Origin: Oceanobacillus jeddahensis
GTDB taxonomy: Bacteria; Bacillota; Bacilli; Bacillales; Amphibacillaceae
Length of the DNA: 64,000 nt
NCBI RefSeq assembly: GCF_000750635.1
Contig: NZ_CCDM010000006.1
Location: 248,001-312,000 of the forward strand
Reading direction: 5' to 3'
Below are positions 35,371 through 43,686 of this stretch, one piece after another. The translations under genes were made by a program, and so were the position numbers. The first letter of the stretch is position 1, and each line of letters begins with the position of its first letter. The notes beneath the pieces are model-generated. The model had not been told where the DNA came from, ran no database searches, and saw only the letters and a program-made list of their open reading frames with translations.

Positions 35371-36202
35371 AAAACCTATATTACAAGTGAAACATTTGCA
35401 AAAGCGATTTGGTGCAGGGTGTCCTTACTGCCTAGATAAAGAAAGTCCTTATCTTGAGAAGAATTATTGTACGGTTTGTGGAACGGTGCATGCAGTAAGA
35501 GATGTCTCTTTTGATTTGTACCCTGGAGAAGTGCTGGGAATCGTAGGAGAGAGTGGAAGTGGGAAGTCAACCATGCTTCAAGGGCTATATTTTGATAGTG
35601 AAATGAGTTCTGGAGAAGTGTATATAAATCAATCGGAATTAGCTGGTCAAAACGTATTGACTCTTTCTTCGCAACAAAAGAGATATATTCGTAACTATAT
35701 TTATGGGATGGTTTATCAAAATCCGGTACAAGGGCTGAAAATGAAATTCTCTTCTATTGGTAATATTGCTGAAAAAATGATTGCAGCAGGAAATCGTAAT
35801 GTGCATAATATCCAAAAGCGCAGTGAAGAATTGCTGGAAAATGTATATATTCCTTTAAGGAGAATGAAAGAAGAACCGCAAAATTTTTCTGGTGGTATGC
35901 AACAACGTGTTCAGATTGCTAAAGCACTTTCCAATAATCCGCCTATTTTATTTTTAGATGAAGTGACGACCGGTTTGGATTTATCTGTTCAAGCTAGTGT
36001 ATTGGATTTAATTAAACAAATACAGCGTGAACTGCATATCAGTATGGTCGTTGTTTCACACGATCTTGCAGTAATACGTATGCTGGCAGATCGTTCCATT
36101 GTTATGTTAAATGGAGGGATTATTGAGAACGGTCTAACCGATCAAATATTGGAAGATCCGCAACATGAGTATACGCAGCAACTAGTTTATTCATTATTAT
36201 AG
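35363..36202 (+). CDS. phnK: C-P lyase ABC-type protein PhnK
   Basis: 279 aa. Seen: Walker A 'GIVGESGSGKSTMLQGLYFD', signature 'FSGGMQQRVQIAKALSNNPP', Walker B 'ILFLDEVTTGLDLSVQ' and 'VVVSHDLAVIRMLADRSIVM'. Before Walker A there is a two-pair cysteine insert, 'GAGCPYCLDKESPYLEKNYC' then TVCGT, i.e. CxxC...CxxC, likely a small metal site found in the Gram-positive PhnK branch. PhnK docks on the PhnGHIJ core. ATG 35363 overlaps phnJ by 8 nt. Confidence 0.93.
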   Translation: MYEKPILQVKHLQKRFGAGCPYCLDKESPYLEKNYCTVCGTVHAVRDVSFDLYPGEVLGIVGESGSGKSTMLQGLYFDSEMSSGEVYINQSELAGQNVLTLSSQQKRYIRNYIYGMVYQNPVQGLKMKFSSIGNIAEKMIAAGNRNVHNIQKRSEELLENVYIPLRRMKEEPQNFSGGMQQRVQIAKALSNNPPILFLDEVTTGLDLSVQASVLDLIKQIQRELHISMVVVSHDLAVIRMLADRSIVMLNGGIIENGLTDQILEDPQHEYTQQLVYSLL

Positions 36203-36215
36203 GAGGCCGAAATCA

Positions 36216-37394
36216 TTGTACATTATTCATAATGGAAAGGTAGTAACGGAAAGTACCATACTAGAGAATCATGCCGTGGTCATAAAAGATGATCTTATTC
36301 ACTCAATTATTCCTGAAGAAAAAGTAAGCCATTTTAAAGAAGCGGAATCTATCGATGCTGATGGGGGATATATTTCGCCTGGATTTATTGATATTCATTC
36401 AGATTATATTGAGACTGTAGTATCTCCCAGACCATCGAGTGTAATGGATTTCCAACTCAGTTTAAGAGAGGCAGAGAAGATTTTAATCAGCCATGGTATC
36501 ACTACAATGTTTCATTCGCTTTCATTTTATCGTAAAGAGATGATGACACATAAACAAATTCGCCACCCTGAAAACATGCAGCAAATGGTAGATACGATCC
36601 ATCGGTCACAAAATCAATTGCACATGATTCGTCATCGATTACATGCACGATTTGAGTTGGATAATATAGAAGGTATTAATCAGCTAGTAGAAAACATTCA
36701 TGATGATAAAGTTCATTTATTGTCATTTATGGATCATACACCTGGTCAAGGACAATATCGTAATTTAGAAATTTATCGGGAGAATACGAAGGTCCATCGT
36801 AATCTTTCTGATGAAGAGGTGAGTGTATTAATTGCAGAGCGAAAAAGCACCGAATTGTTAACAATGGAGAAAATAACAGAAGTTGCAGCATTAGCACAAA
36901 AGAAAGGTATAGCAATTGCTTCTCATGATGACGACAATGTCCAAAAGCTGGATCTGGTAAAAGCCTATGGAACGACTATCAGTGAATTTCCAATTACGCT
37001 TGAAATTGCAAGAGAAGCAAAGAAACACGGTCTTCAAACCATTGTAGGCGCTCCAAATATACTATTAGGCGGTTCTCACTCTGGCAATCTATCTGCGAAA
37101 GAAGCGATTGAGTGTCGGTGTGCAGATATTTTATGCAGTGATTATTATCCAGCAGCATTGCTTCATGCTATTTTTCAACTACATGACAGGGGAGAGGATT
37201 TACATCAAATGTTTATGATGGTGACTTTAAATCCGGCTCAGGCTGTCGCGATGGACAATGAGATTGGTTCCATTAAACAAGGAAAAAAAGCAGACCTGCT
37301 TGTCATCAAACGTATGCAGGATGGTTACCCAATGCTTACGAATACAATGGTAAATGGAGAGTTGATGACAACGACGAATTATCGTATGAGTTAA
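36216..37394 (+). CDS. phnM: Ribose-1-phosphonate triphosphate diphosphatase PhnM
   Basis: 392 aa amidohydrolase-fold enzyme that removes pyrophosphate from the ribose-1-phosphonate triphosphate intermediate. Seen: metal-site motif 'GYISPGFIDIHSDYIETVVS', 'GITTMFHSLSFYRKE', 'LLSFMDHTPGQGQYRNL', 'IAIASHDDDNVQKLDLVKAY', 'VGAPNILLGGSHSGNLSAKE' and 'ILCSDYYPAALLHAIF'. TTG start with AGGAGG about 9 nt upstream. Placed between phnK and phnL, a common non-enterobacterial order. Confidence 0.94.
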   Translation: MYIIHNGKVVTESTILENHAVVIKDDLIHSIIPEEKVSHFKEAESIDADGGYISPGFIDIHSDYIETVVSPRPSSVMDFQLSLREAEKILISHGITTMFHSLSFYRKEMMTHKQIRHPENMQQMVDTIHRSQNQLHMIRHRLHARFELDNIEGINQLVENIHDDKVHLLSFMDHTPGQGQYRNLEIYRENTKVHRNLSDEEVSVLIAERKSTELLTMEKITEVAALAQKKGIAIASHDDDNVQKLDLVKAYGTTISEFPITLEIAREAKKHGLQTIVGAPNILLGGSHSGNLSAKEAIECRCADILCSDYYPAALLHAIFQLHDRGEDLHQMFMMVTLNPAQAVAMDNEIGSIKQGKKADLLVIKRMQDGYPMLTNTMVNGELMTTTNYRMS

Positions 37395-37408
37395 AAGGAG
37401 GTCGTGGC

Positions 37409-38131
37409 ATGACAATATTAGAGGTTAATGGATTTGGAAAAGCTTTTACGATTCACCATTTGAATAAAAGGATTCCAGCTGTTGGTCAAGTTCAATTTAC
37501 ACTTCATACTGGTGAATTTATTGGAATTATAGGGAAGAGTGGGAGTGGCAAGTCCACTATTTTAAAAAGTATTTATCGGACTTATCTGCCGGATAGAGGT
37601 GAGATTTTATACAATTCGAAACAGTTTGGCAAAATAGATTTAGCTCGAGCAACAGAGCGTGAAATAATTTTCTTGCGTAAGAATGAGATTGGTTATGTAT
37701 CACAGTTTTTAAATGTTATGCCGAGAACAACTTGCCGGGAGCTAGTGCAAAATGCATTGTTAGAAATGGGTGAAATTAAAGAAAATGCTCAGGTAGAAGC
37801 TGAAAAGGTACTAACACACTTTGAAATGGATGCAGAGTTATGGGATAGCTATCCGAAAACATTTTCTGGCGGTGAGAAATTACGGCTGAATATAGCAATA
37901 GCTACAGTGAAAAAGCCAAGGTTATTACTGCTTGATGAGCCGACAGCAAGTTTGGACCAAAAATCAAAAATAAAAGTTCGTGAAATGATTGAAAAATTAA
38001 AGCACCAAGGAACAACATTAATTGGTATCTTCCATGATATTGAATTTATGGAAGGGTTATGCGATAAAGTATTTGAGATGAAATCCAATAAAGTGTCAGT
38101 GGCGTCAGATGGTGTGTTGCATGAAGGCTGA
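37409..38131 (+). CDS. phnL: C-P lyase ABC-type protein PhnL
   Basis: 240 aa. Seen: Walker A 'GIIGKSGSGKSTILKSIYRT', 'IGYVSQFLNVMPRTTCRELV', signature 'TFSGGEKLRLNIAIATVKKP' and Walker B 'LLLLDEPTASLDQKSK'. The 'VSQFLNVMPR' segment is characteristic of PhnL. AAAAGGAGG upstream. Its end overlaps the PHP-domain gene by 11 nt. Confidence 0.93.
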   Translation: MTILEVNGFGKAFTIHHLNKRIPAVGQVQFTLHTGEFIGIIGKSGSGKSTILKSIYRTYLPDRGEILYNSKQFGKIDLARATEREIIFLRKNEIGYVSQFLNVMPRTTCRELVQNALLEMGEIKENAQVEAEKVLTHFEMDAELWDSYPKTFSGGEKLRLNIAIATVKKPRLLLLDEPTASLDQKSKIKVREMIEKLKHQGTTLIGIFHDIEFMEGLCDKVFEMKSNKVSVASDGVLHEG

Positions 38132-38942
38132 TTTACATGTACATAGTCATTATTCTGATGGTTCAGACTCTATTGAAGCATTGATGAAACAAGCAAAAAA
38201 AGCGAATATCACACATATGAGTATTGTAGATCATGATACAGTTATTGGGTGGCAAGAAATTAAAAAAGTAGCTACATTATATGGTATTCATGTTATTCCA
38301 GGAATTGAAATTTCCGCTTATGATTATAAACGTGGTCGAAAGGTGCACATTTTAGGTTATCATTATCGCACTGATGCACCTCATATTAAGGAAATATGTG
38401 ATGTATTATTAAAACGGAGACATGAGAACTCGTTATGGCAAATTGATCAAATTAATTCCTTGGATTATCGTCTTGAACGAGATAAAATCATGGAAATTGC
38501 CAGTCCATCGAACACTATTTATAAGCAACATATCATGCGTCATATCACAAATAAACCGTATAATTCAAATGACTATCAACAAATATATCGATCATTATTT
38601 AAAGGGGAGGGAGTTGCAAAAAAGGATATCGAATATGTCGATGCTTTTGATGCAGTCAAAGCAATTGTTTCAGATGGCGGTATCGCAGTTATTGCTCATC
38701 CAGGCCAATTGGATTCTTATGATATTATTCCGGATTTGGCTGAAATAGGTTTAGGGGGGATTGAGTTAGAGCACCCTGATCATAAAGAAGCAGATCGATG
38801 GCGAGTAAAAGAACTAGCCGATCAATATAACCTTTTAATGACCGGGGGAACAGACTATCATGGGGTTTTTGGAATAGAAATCGATGTAGGAGCATTAACA
38901 AGCCCTACCATTCCGGCACTTGATGATAGAAAGAATGTTTGA
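38121..38942 (+). CDS. PHP-domain phosphoesterase, probable PhnPP-type cyclic phosphodiesterase
   Basis: 273 aa. Seen: PHP motifs 'MKADLHVHSHYSDGSDS', 'MSIVDHDTVIGWQEIKK', 'VIPGIEISAYDYKRGRKVHI', 'IAVIAHPGQLDSYDIIP' and 'LLMTGGTDYHGVFG', which supply the His/Asp ligands of a trinuclear metal site. Established: an Eggerthella lenta PHP enzyme in a phn cluster hydrolyses 5-phosphoribosyl 1,2-cyclic phosphate to ribose 5-phosphate and phosphate. By position, overlapping phnL and in a locus lacking phnP and phnN, this gene most likely does the same. ATG 38121 gives the canonical PHP start; the frame's ATG at 38109 lies inside phnL. Confidence 0.85.
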   Translation: MKADLHVHSHYSDGSDSIEALMKQAKKANITHMSIVDHDTVIGWQEIKKVATLYGIHVIPGIEISAYDYKRGRKVHILGYHYRTDAPHIKEICDVLLKRRHENSLWQIDQINSLDYRLERDKIMEIASPSNTIYKQHIMRHITNKPYNSNDYQQIYRSLFKGEGVAKKDIEYVDAFDAVKAIVSDGGIAVIAHPGQLDSYDIIPDLAEIGLGGIELEHPDHKEADRWRVKELADQYNLLMTGGTDYHGVFGIEIDVGALTSPTIPALDDRKNV

Positions 38943-39085
38943 GTAGGGTAGACAATTATTTATTTGAACTGAAAAGTTTTCTTTTTTCCGCAACAAAAAA
39001 ATTATAATGTATAACAAAATGATTATTTATTGATTTGACTATCTCCCAAACATATGTATAATATAAACTAAATAAATAAGTTGAA

Positions 39086-39176
39086 TGTTTTCTAGGGTTC
39101 CGCAACAAATAGTTGGTCTGGACCGAGAGAAAACTCGCAGCTTAGCTGTGCCACGGAGGGACAAAAGCCCGGGAGA
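39086..39176 (+). ncRNA. Guanidine-I (ykkC) riboswitch aptamer
   Basis: Conserved blocks in order: TCTAGGGTTCCGC, TGGTCTGGACCGAGAGA, then CCACGGAGGGACAAAAGCCC and GGGAGA, as in the ykkC class that binds guanidinium. The 3' GCCCGGGAGA is also the 5' arm of the following terminator, giving the expected ON switch. It precedes a ykkC/ykkD pair. Confidence 0.92.
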
Positions 39177-39217
39177 ACTGTTTAACAGTTATCTCTCGGG
39201 TTTTTGTCTCTTTTTTG
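39168..39217 (+). terminator. Riboswitch-controlled terminator
   Basis: CCCGGGAGAACTG (39168-39180) pairs with CAGTTATCTCTCGGG (39186-39200), followed by T-rich sequence. Its 5' arm overlaps the aptamer's last conserved block, so ligand binding should favour read-through. Confidence 0.85.
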
Positions 39218-39251
39218 TTTTCTCATCATTTAAATTGGAGGTTCGAGTGGA

Positions 39252-39593
39252 ATGAATATGAATTGGTTACAAGTGATTATTGCTGCAGTGATTGAAGTGT
39301 TTTGGGTAATTGGTTTAAAACATGCTTATGATTTTTGGACTTGGACTGGGACAGTAATCGCAATCATTGTTAGCTTCTATTTAATGATTATGGCAGGGAA
39401 AAAGCTCCCTGTTGGAACGGTTTATGCCGTTTTTGTTGGGCTGGGCACTACAGGAACAACTTTTGCAGATATTGTATTCTTCGGTGAGCCGTTTCAGTTA
39501 GTAAAAATCCTTTTAATTGCCATTTTATTGACGGGGGTCATTGGTTTGAAATTAGTAACAAAAGATAATGTTAAAGAAGGGGCTGAATCGTGA
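39252..39593 (+). CDS. ykkC: SMR-family guanidinium exporter subunit, YkkC-like
   Basis: 113 aa, four membrane segments. Seen: 'VIIAAVIEVFWVIGLKHAYD' with the essential membrane Glu (about residue 15), 'KKLPVGTVYAVFVGLGTTGT' and 'VFFGEPFQLVKILLIAILLT'. Close to YkkC of Bacillus subtilis in length and motifs. TTGGAGG precedes. It sits behind a guanidine riboswitch and overlaps ykkD, so the two form a heteromeric exporter of guanidinium, possibly also other cations. Confidence 0.93.
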   Translation: MNMNWLQVIIAAVIEVFWVIGLKHAYDFWTWTGTVIAIIVSFYLMIMAGKKLPVGTVYAVFVGLGTTGTTFADIVFFGEPFQLVKILLIAILLTGVIGLKLVTKDNVKEGAES

Positions 39594-39907
39594 TGGCTTG
39601 GACTTCATTAGTTATAGCAGGTTTGTTTGAAGTATTTGGTGTTACCATGATAAATAAATTACACAAAGATCGTAGCTGGCAGGCATTAGCCCTGTTAGTT
39701 CTTGGTTTTGGAGCCAGCTTTTATTTCTTGGCATATGCAATGGAAACCTTACCTATGGGAACTGCTTATGCTGTTTGGACAGGTATTGGTGCTTCTGGAG
39801 GCGCAATCGCTGGGATGGTTTTTTATAACGAACCAAAAGAATGGAAGAGAATTGTATTTATCGCGATGGTATTAGGTGCAGCTGTTGGTTTAAAGCTGTT
39901 CTCTTAA
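39593..39907 (+). CDS. ykkD: SMR-family guanidinium exporter subunit, YkkD-like
   Basis: 104 aa, four membrane segments. Seen: 'LVIAGLFEVFGVTMINKLHK' with the membrane Glu, 'YAMETLPMGTAYAVWTGIGA' and 'VFYNEPKEWKRIVFIAMVLG'. The ATG overlaps the ykkC stop (GTGATG; a GTG three bases earlier is also possible). Partner of the YkkC-like subunit; a strong terminator follows. Confidence 0.93.
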   Translation: MAWTSLVIAGLFEVFGVTMINKLHKDRSWQALALLVLGFGASFYFLAYAMETLPMGTAYAVWTGIGASGGAIAGMVFYNEPKEWKRIVFIAMVLGAAVGLKLFS

Positions 39908-39919
39908 AACATTTTTGAT

Positions 39920-39965
39920 AAAAGCATCACCGTTTATTTTCAATGAAACAAACGGTGATGCTTTT
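39920..39965. terminator. Bidirectional terminator
   Basis: A 16-bp perfect inverted repeat, AAAAGCATCACCGTTT / AAACGGTGATGCTTTT, between ykkD and the convergent WYL gene. Confidence 0.88.
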
Positions 39966-40016
39966 ATCTGAATGATATCTTCTGTTACTATTTTAAGAAG
40001 ATTAAATAACCTCATA

Positions 40017-40979
40017 CTATGGTTTATAATGAGCAACAGCTTCCTTAGCCATTTTAAAAATTTCCAAATGGAGTTCTTTTGGTTCAATTATTTTCATTTG
40101 ATCTGTGAATCCGAGAATATATCTCTTTGCTTCTTCTTTCGTATCAAAAGTTAATTTAACAGGTCTCCAACCTTTTTCAATGTTAGACTTGGTTTCCATT
40201 ATTCGTACAAAATAATTTGAAAAGGATAGTCTCGGGAAAATTTCCTCAGAGACTTTCACCCAAACTTCATAGGATGGCAATGTATTGATAAAAGCTTTTT
40301 TAGATGATTTCCAATACGTTGCAATGTCAAAGCTATCGTGTCTTTCAAATGTTTCCTTTAAGGGAGTGGCAGATTGGATCCGTGAGGCGCGGTAATTTCG
40401 AATATCCCCACTTTCTTTAGCGGCTATAAAATACCAGCTGCTTCCTTTAGCAACCAACCCGAGTGGTTGTACAATATAGTTATTTATTTGTCCATCTGCG
40501 CGCTGGTAAATAATTTCCAGTTTGACATCTTCCCATATCGCATTTTTTAGCATTTCAAAGGAGGCTATTCTTTCTTTTGTACCTCGCCATGAGCTGGTGT
40601 CAATATGAATACGATTCCATATATCCTTCGCACTTTTTCGATAAACATCAGGGAGAGAAGCAATAAGCTTATTGCGGGCATCCTCAGAGGTGCGAGTTAA
40701 TCCCAAATCCTCCAGTAATTGTGGAGATACAGGAGCAAATAAAGCACGTATTTCGGATTCTTTTAAACCGGTTAAATCAGTGTGATACCCATCGATTAAT
40801 GACCAGCCGCCATTTTTTCCGCGATCGGCAAAAACAGGAATGCCGGATCCGCTTAAAACTTCCATATCTCTATAAATTGTCCGTTCGGAGACTTCCAGTT
40901 TTTCAGCCAGCTCTTTAGCAGTCATTTGCCCTTGAGCCTGTAGTATTAAAAGTATCGATATCAAACGATCGCCTCTCAT
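40017..40979 (-). CDS. YafY/DeoR-type transcription regulator with WYL domain
   Basis: 320 aa. Seen: N-terminal HTH 'RGDRLISILLILQAQGQMTA', 'KELAEKLEVSERTIYRDMEV' and 'GIPVFADRGKNGGWSLIDGY'. A WYL domain follows with 'LEIIYQRADGQINNYIVQPL' and 'GLVAKGSSWYFIAAKESGDI', then the WCX-type C-terminal region. ATG 40979 has AAAGGTG upstream; the open frame's GTG at 40988 is in that site. Divergent from the SDR gene at 41089, with a dyad between them, so it probably controls that gene and itself. Confidence 0.88.
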   Translation of the reverse strand: MRGDRLISILLILQAQGQMTAKELAEKLEVSERTIYRDMEVLSGSGIPVFADRGKNGGWSLIDGYHTDLTGLKESEIRALFAPVSPQLLEDLGLTRTSEDARNKLIASLPDVYRKSAKDIWNRIHIDTSSWRGTKERIASFEMLKNAIWEDVKLEIIYQRADGQINNYIVQPLGLVAKGSSWYFIAAKESGDIRNYRASRIQSATPLKETFERHDSFDIATYWKSSKKAFINTLPSYEVWVKVSEEIFPRLSFSNYFVRIMETKSNIEKGWRPVKLTFDTKEEAKRYILGFTDQMKIIEPKELHLEIFKMAKEAVAHYKP

Positions 40980-41023
40980 AAATATCACCTTTTTCCAATG
41001 AATTATTTATATTTAATATAATA

Positions 41024-41038
41024 TGACAATAGATGTCA
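41024..41038. promoter_or_regulatory. Dyad between WYL regulator and SDR gene
   Basis: TGACA-ATAGA-TGTCA, a perfect 5-bp dyad. On the minus strand its TTGACA is also a good -35 for the WYL gene (17 bp to TTAAAT), so binding here would give autoregulation. Inference from position. Confidence 0.4.
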
Positions 41039-41088
41039 AGAATTAGTCTTTATAATGAAAATATCTAATGAAGAAAGGGTTGAAATTG

Positions 41089-41922
41089 ATGAAAACACTG
41101 GATGGAAAAATAGCTCTTGTTACGGGCGGTAGCAGAGGTGCTGGGCGAGGTATTGCTGTAGAGTTAGGAAAAGCTGGTGCCACCGTATATGTCACAGGTC
41201 GAAGTGTCCGAGGAGCATCTACGAATAATTGGCCGGGGACCGTTAATGATACTGTTTTAGAAATAGAAGCTGTCGGTGGAAAAGGAATCGCAGTACAATG
41301 TGACCATACCAATGATGTAGAAACAGAAGCTGTTATTTCCCAAATACGCAAAGAGCAGGGAAAGCTGGATATTTTGATAAATAATGTGTGGGGCGCACAT
41401 GATTTAGGTGTAGAAGGGAAACCTTTTTGGGAGCTGTCACTGAAAAATTGGGATACGATGTTTACAGCAGGTGTGCGTGCTCAGCTGGCAGTAAATCACT
41501 TTGCTGTTCCCTTGCTTCGAGAAAATAAACAAGCTTTCATTGTTCATACGACGTTTTGGGATCATGGTAAGTACACTGGACAGTTTTATTATGATTTAGC
41601 TAAGAATGCGTTGGTGCGAATGGTATACGGGCTTTCTATGGAATTAAAAGAGGATAATATTGCTGTTCTTGCCGTTTCTCCCGGTTTTATGAGGACTGAG
41701 CTTGTATTAAAATACCATGGTGCAGATGAAGAACATTGGACGGAAGCAGATGATTTAAAGCAAACGGAGACACCATACTATGTCGGACGGGGCATAACAG
41801 CATTAGCCAATGACCCGAATGTAATGGGGAAAAACGGGCAAGTGTTCAGAGCTGGAGAGTTAGCGAAGGAGTATGGATTTACAGATATTGATGGGCGTTA
41901 TATTCCGCCATTTACAATATAG
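41089..41922 (+). CDS. Short-chain dehydrogenase/reductase
   Basis: 277 aa NAD(P)-dependent SDR. Seen: 'KIALVTGGSRGAGRGIAVEL' (TGxxxGxG), 'ATVYVTGRSVRG', 'GIAVQCDHTNDVETEAVISQ', 'LDILINNVWGAHDLGVEGKP' (the NNxxG region), catalytic 'FYYDLAKNALVRM' (YxxxK) and 'VLAVSPGFMRTEL'. ATG 41089 lies after GAAAGGG; the in-frame ATG at 41068 has no ribosome site. The substrate is unknown. Confidence 0.88.
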   Translation: MKTLDGKIALVTGGSRGAGRGIAVELGKAGATVYVTGRSVRGASTNNWPGTVNDTVLEIEAVGGKGIAVQCDHTNDVETEAVISQIRKEQGKLDILINNVWGAHDLGVEGKPFWELSLKNWDTMFTAGVRAQLAVNHFAVPLLRENKQAFIVHTTFWDHGKYTGQFYYDLAKNALVRMVYGLSMELKEDNIAVLAVSPGFMRTELVLKYHGADEEHWTEADDLKQTETPYYVGRGITALANDPNVMGKNGQVFRAGELAKEYGFTDIDGRYIPPFTI

Positions 41923-41984
41923 ATTCCATACATCATCGTTAAAAGAATGGATTGATTGAAAATAATTATTCTCTATATAAAAAT

Positions 41985-42023
41985 AGCCAGTGTTCTTATA
42001 TAAAGGGACGCTGGCTAAAAAAA
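41985..42023. terminator. Hairpin between convergent genes
   Basis: AGCCAG ... CTGGCT with A/T runs on both sides, between the SDR gene and the convergent antiporter gene. Short stem, so moderate confidence. Confidence 0.5.
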
Positions 42024-42062
42024 TGCGGTTGCTATTAAAAAGCGAATTTTCTATTACTGACC

Positions 42063-43121
42063 TTAAATAAAATAAAATCCAATTCCCATAATCACATATG
42101 CAGCTAATAATGTAAGTCCTTCAAACCAATTGGAATCCCCATCATTTGATATGGTAATCATTAATAAAACGGCTGTTACCATACTAATAAGTTCCGGCCA
42201 TGTAAAGACTAACGGCATCGATGTTGAAAAGAAAAGAGATAATAAAACAAGAATTGGCAGGACAAACATCGTTATTTGTAGGGTAGAACCGATGGCTATT
42301 TCAACAGCGACGTCCATTTTATTTTTATAAGCCATAATGATCGCTGATGCGTGTTCTGCTGCGTTTCCCACAATTGCGACAATAATGATTCCAATAAATA
42401 ATTCCGACCATCCAAATGTTGCTCCAACGATATCAAATGTTGATACCAAATGTTCCGAAACATAAGCAACAGCAGCCGTTGCAAGTGCCAGGATAATAAT
42501 TGCTTTTCCTTTTCCCCATTCCGGATCTTCCTTATGCTTGGACTCATTTTGTGCGTTATCTGTTTGATAAACTCCACGGTGGGTAACAAACTTAAATAAT
42601 AATGCTGCTAAATATAACACAATTAAAATGACAGCTATCCCGACACTAACAATCATCGTGTTACGATCATTCAGTGTTTGGGTGAATACTTCAGGAATAA
42701 CAAATGCAACAATAACAGCAAAAATTAACATACCCGCATTATGACGTGCATCGTAAATACTAAATGACTGCCTTTTATATTTCAGACCACCTACGAAAAA
42801 GGATAATCCACCGACAAGTAGTAAGTTACCTAATACAGAGCCTGTTAACGAAGCTAGCACGATACCGATAAGTCCGGCTTTTAATGCAAAGATAGAAATA
42901 ATAAGTTCAACAGCATTTCCGAAAGTTGCATTTAGTAAACCACCAACTCTTGGTCCCAAGACGATCGCTAAACTTTCGGTGGCTCTGCCAATAAAACCGG
43001 CCAATGCAATGATTGTCAAACAATAAATTATAAACATAATGACGGCGGACCAATGAAAGATAGAACCTATGATGGATAGTGGCAGTCCGATGAAAACAAG
43101 AATCATAAATAATTTATTCAT
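42063..43121 (-). CDS. Ca2+/H+ antiporter (CaCA family, YfkE/Cax type)
   Basis: 352 aa, about eleven membrane segments, exports Ca2+ in exchange for H+. Seen: the two inverted alpha-repeats, 'GGLLNATFGNAVELIISIFA' then 'VLASLTGSVLGNLLLVGGLS', and 'IIIVAIVGNAAEHASAIIMA' then 'DVAVEIAIGSTLQITMFVLP', each with the essential Glu and the GN motif. ATG 43121 follows GGAGGGAT. The frame is open 43 codons further upstream but that part is promoter-like. It is divergent from czrA-czcD and may share its control region. Confidence 0.92.
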   Translation of the reverse strand: MNKLFMILVFIGLPLSIIGSIFHWSAVIMFIIYCLTIIALAGFIGRATESLAIVLGPRVGGLLNATFGNAVELIISIFALKAGLIGIVLASLTGSVLGNLLLVGGLSFFVGGLKYKRQSFSIYDARHNAGMLIFAVIVAFVIPEVFTQTLNDRNTMIVSVGIAVILIVLYLAALLFKFVTHRGVYQTDNAQNESKHKEDPEWGKGKAIIILALATAAVAYVSEHLVSTFDIVGATFGWSELFIGIIIVAIVGNAAEHASAIIMAYKNKMDVAVEIAIGSTLQITMFVLPILVLLSLFFSTSMPLVFTWPELISMVTAVLLMITISNDGDSNWFEGLTLLAAYVIMGIGFYFI

Positions 43122-43220
43122 CTTTATCCCTCCGTTTTCTATATTTGGATAGCTATAGGTTACCCAGATTAAATGGATATTATTTTGAAGAGAAAAGATA
43201 TGTATATAGTTATATTTGTT

Positions 43221-43254
43221 ATATATATGCTTATATGTTAATATGTTCATATAA
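43221..43254. promoter_or_regulatory. Candidate CzrA operator between antiporter and czrA
   Basis: Imperfect AT-rich dyad: ATATATGCTTATATG and ATATGTTCATAT. It resembles the 12-2-12 sites of SmtB/CzrA repressors (TATATGAAC-type half sites). It lies between the divergent antiporter and czrA genes. Confidence 0.5.
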
Positions 43255-43316
43255 TGAAAATAAGATTAAATCATAACATTGTTAGCCAAACTTAAGAGAA
43301 GGAGGGAATTTATACC

Positions 43317-43640
43317 TTGGAGAATTATAAAATAGAAAATAATACATCTGTCGATCTGGACAGTGAAACATTATTTATCGTGTCACAAACATTTAAAGCA
43401 TTAGGTGATCCGACGAGAATCCGCATTCTTCATTTGCTTTTTAAAAAAGAATGTTCTGTAAATGCTATTGCAGAGGCTTTAGACATTAGGCAATCGACGG
43501 TATCCCACCAGTTGCGTTTCTTGAAGAATTTACGACTTGTCAAGTATCGCCGGGAAGGTACCACGCTTTATTATTCACCGGATGATGAACACGTGATGCT
43601 GATTTTAAAACAAATGATAGACCATGCAAGCCACAGTTAA
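43317..43640 (+). CDS. czrA: ArsR/SmtB-family zinc-responsive repressor
   Basis: 107 aa. Seen: HTH 'TFKALGDPTRIRILHLLFKK', 'CSVNAIAEALDIRQSTVSHQ' and 'RFLKNLRLVKYRREGTTLYY'. The alpha-5 metal site in 'DDEHVMLILKQMIDHASHS' keeps the D-x-H ... H-x-x-H pattern of CzrA that binds Zn/Co. TTG start behind GAAGGAGGG. Immediately upstream of czcD, as in other Bacillaceae, so metal relieves repression of the exporter. Confidence 0.9.
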   Translation: MENYKIENNTSVDLDSETLFIVSQTFKALGDPTRIRILHLLFKKECSVNAIAEALDIRQSTVSHQLRFLKNLRLVKYRREGTTLYYSPDDEHVMLILKQMIDHASHS

Positions 43641-43686
43641 CAGTTACTTAGTAGCCCATCTGATTTTTAAATAAGGAGGTTTTCAT

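Noticed and set aside
43122..43250. N-terminal extension of the Ca2+/H+ antiporter
   Set aside because: Open only by chance; strong GGAGGGAT site before ATG 43121 and operator-like sequence in the extension.
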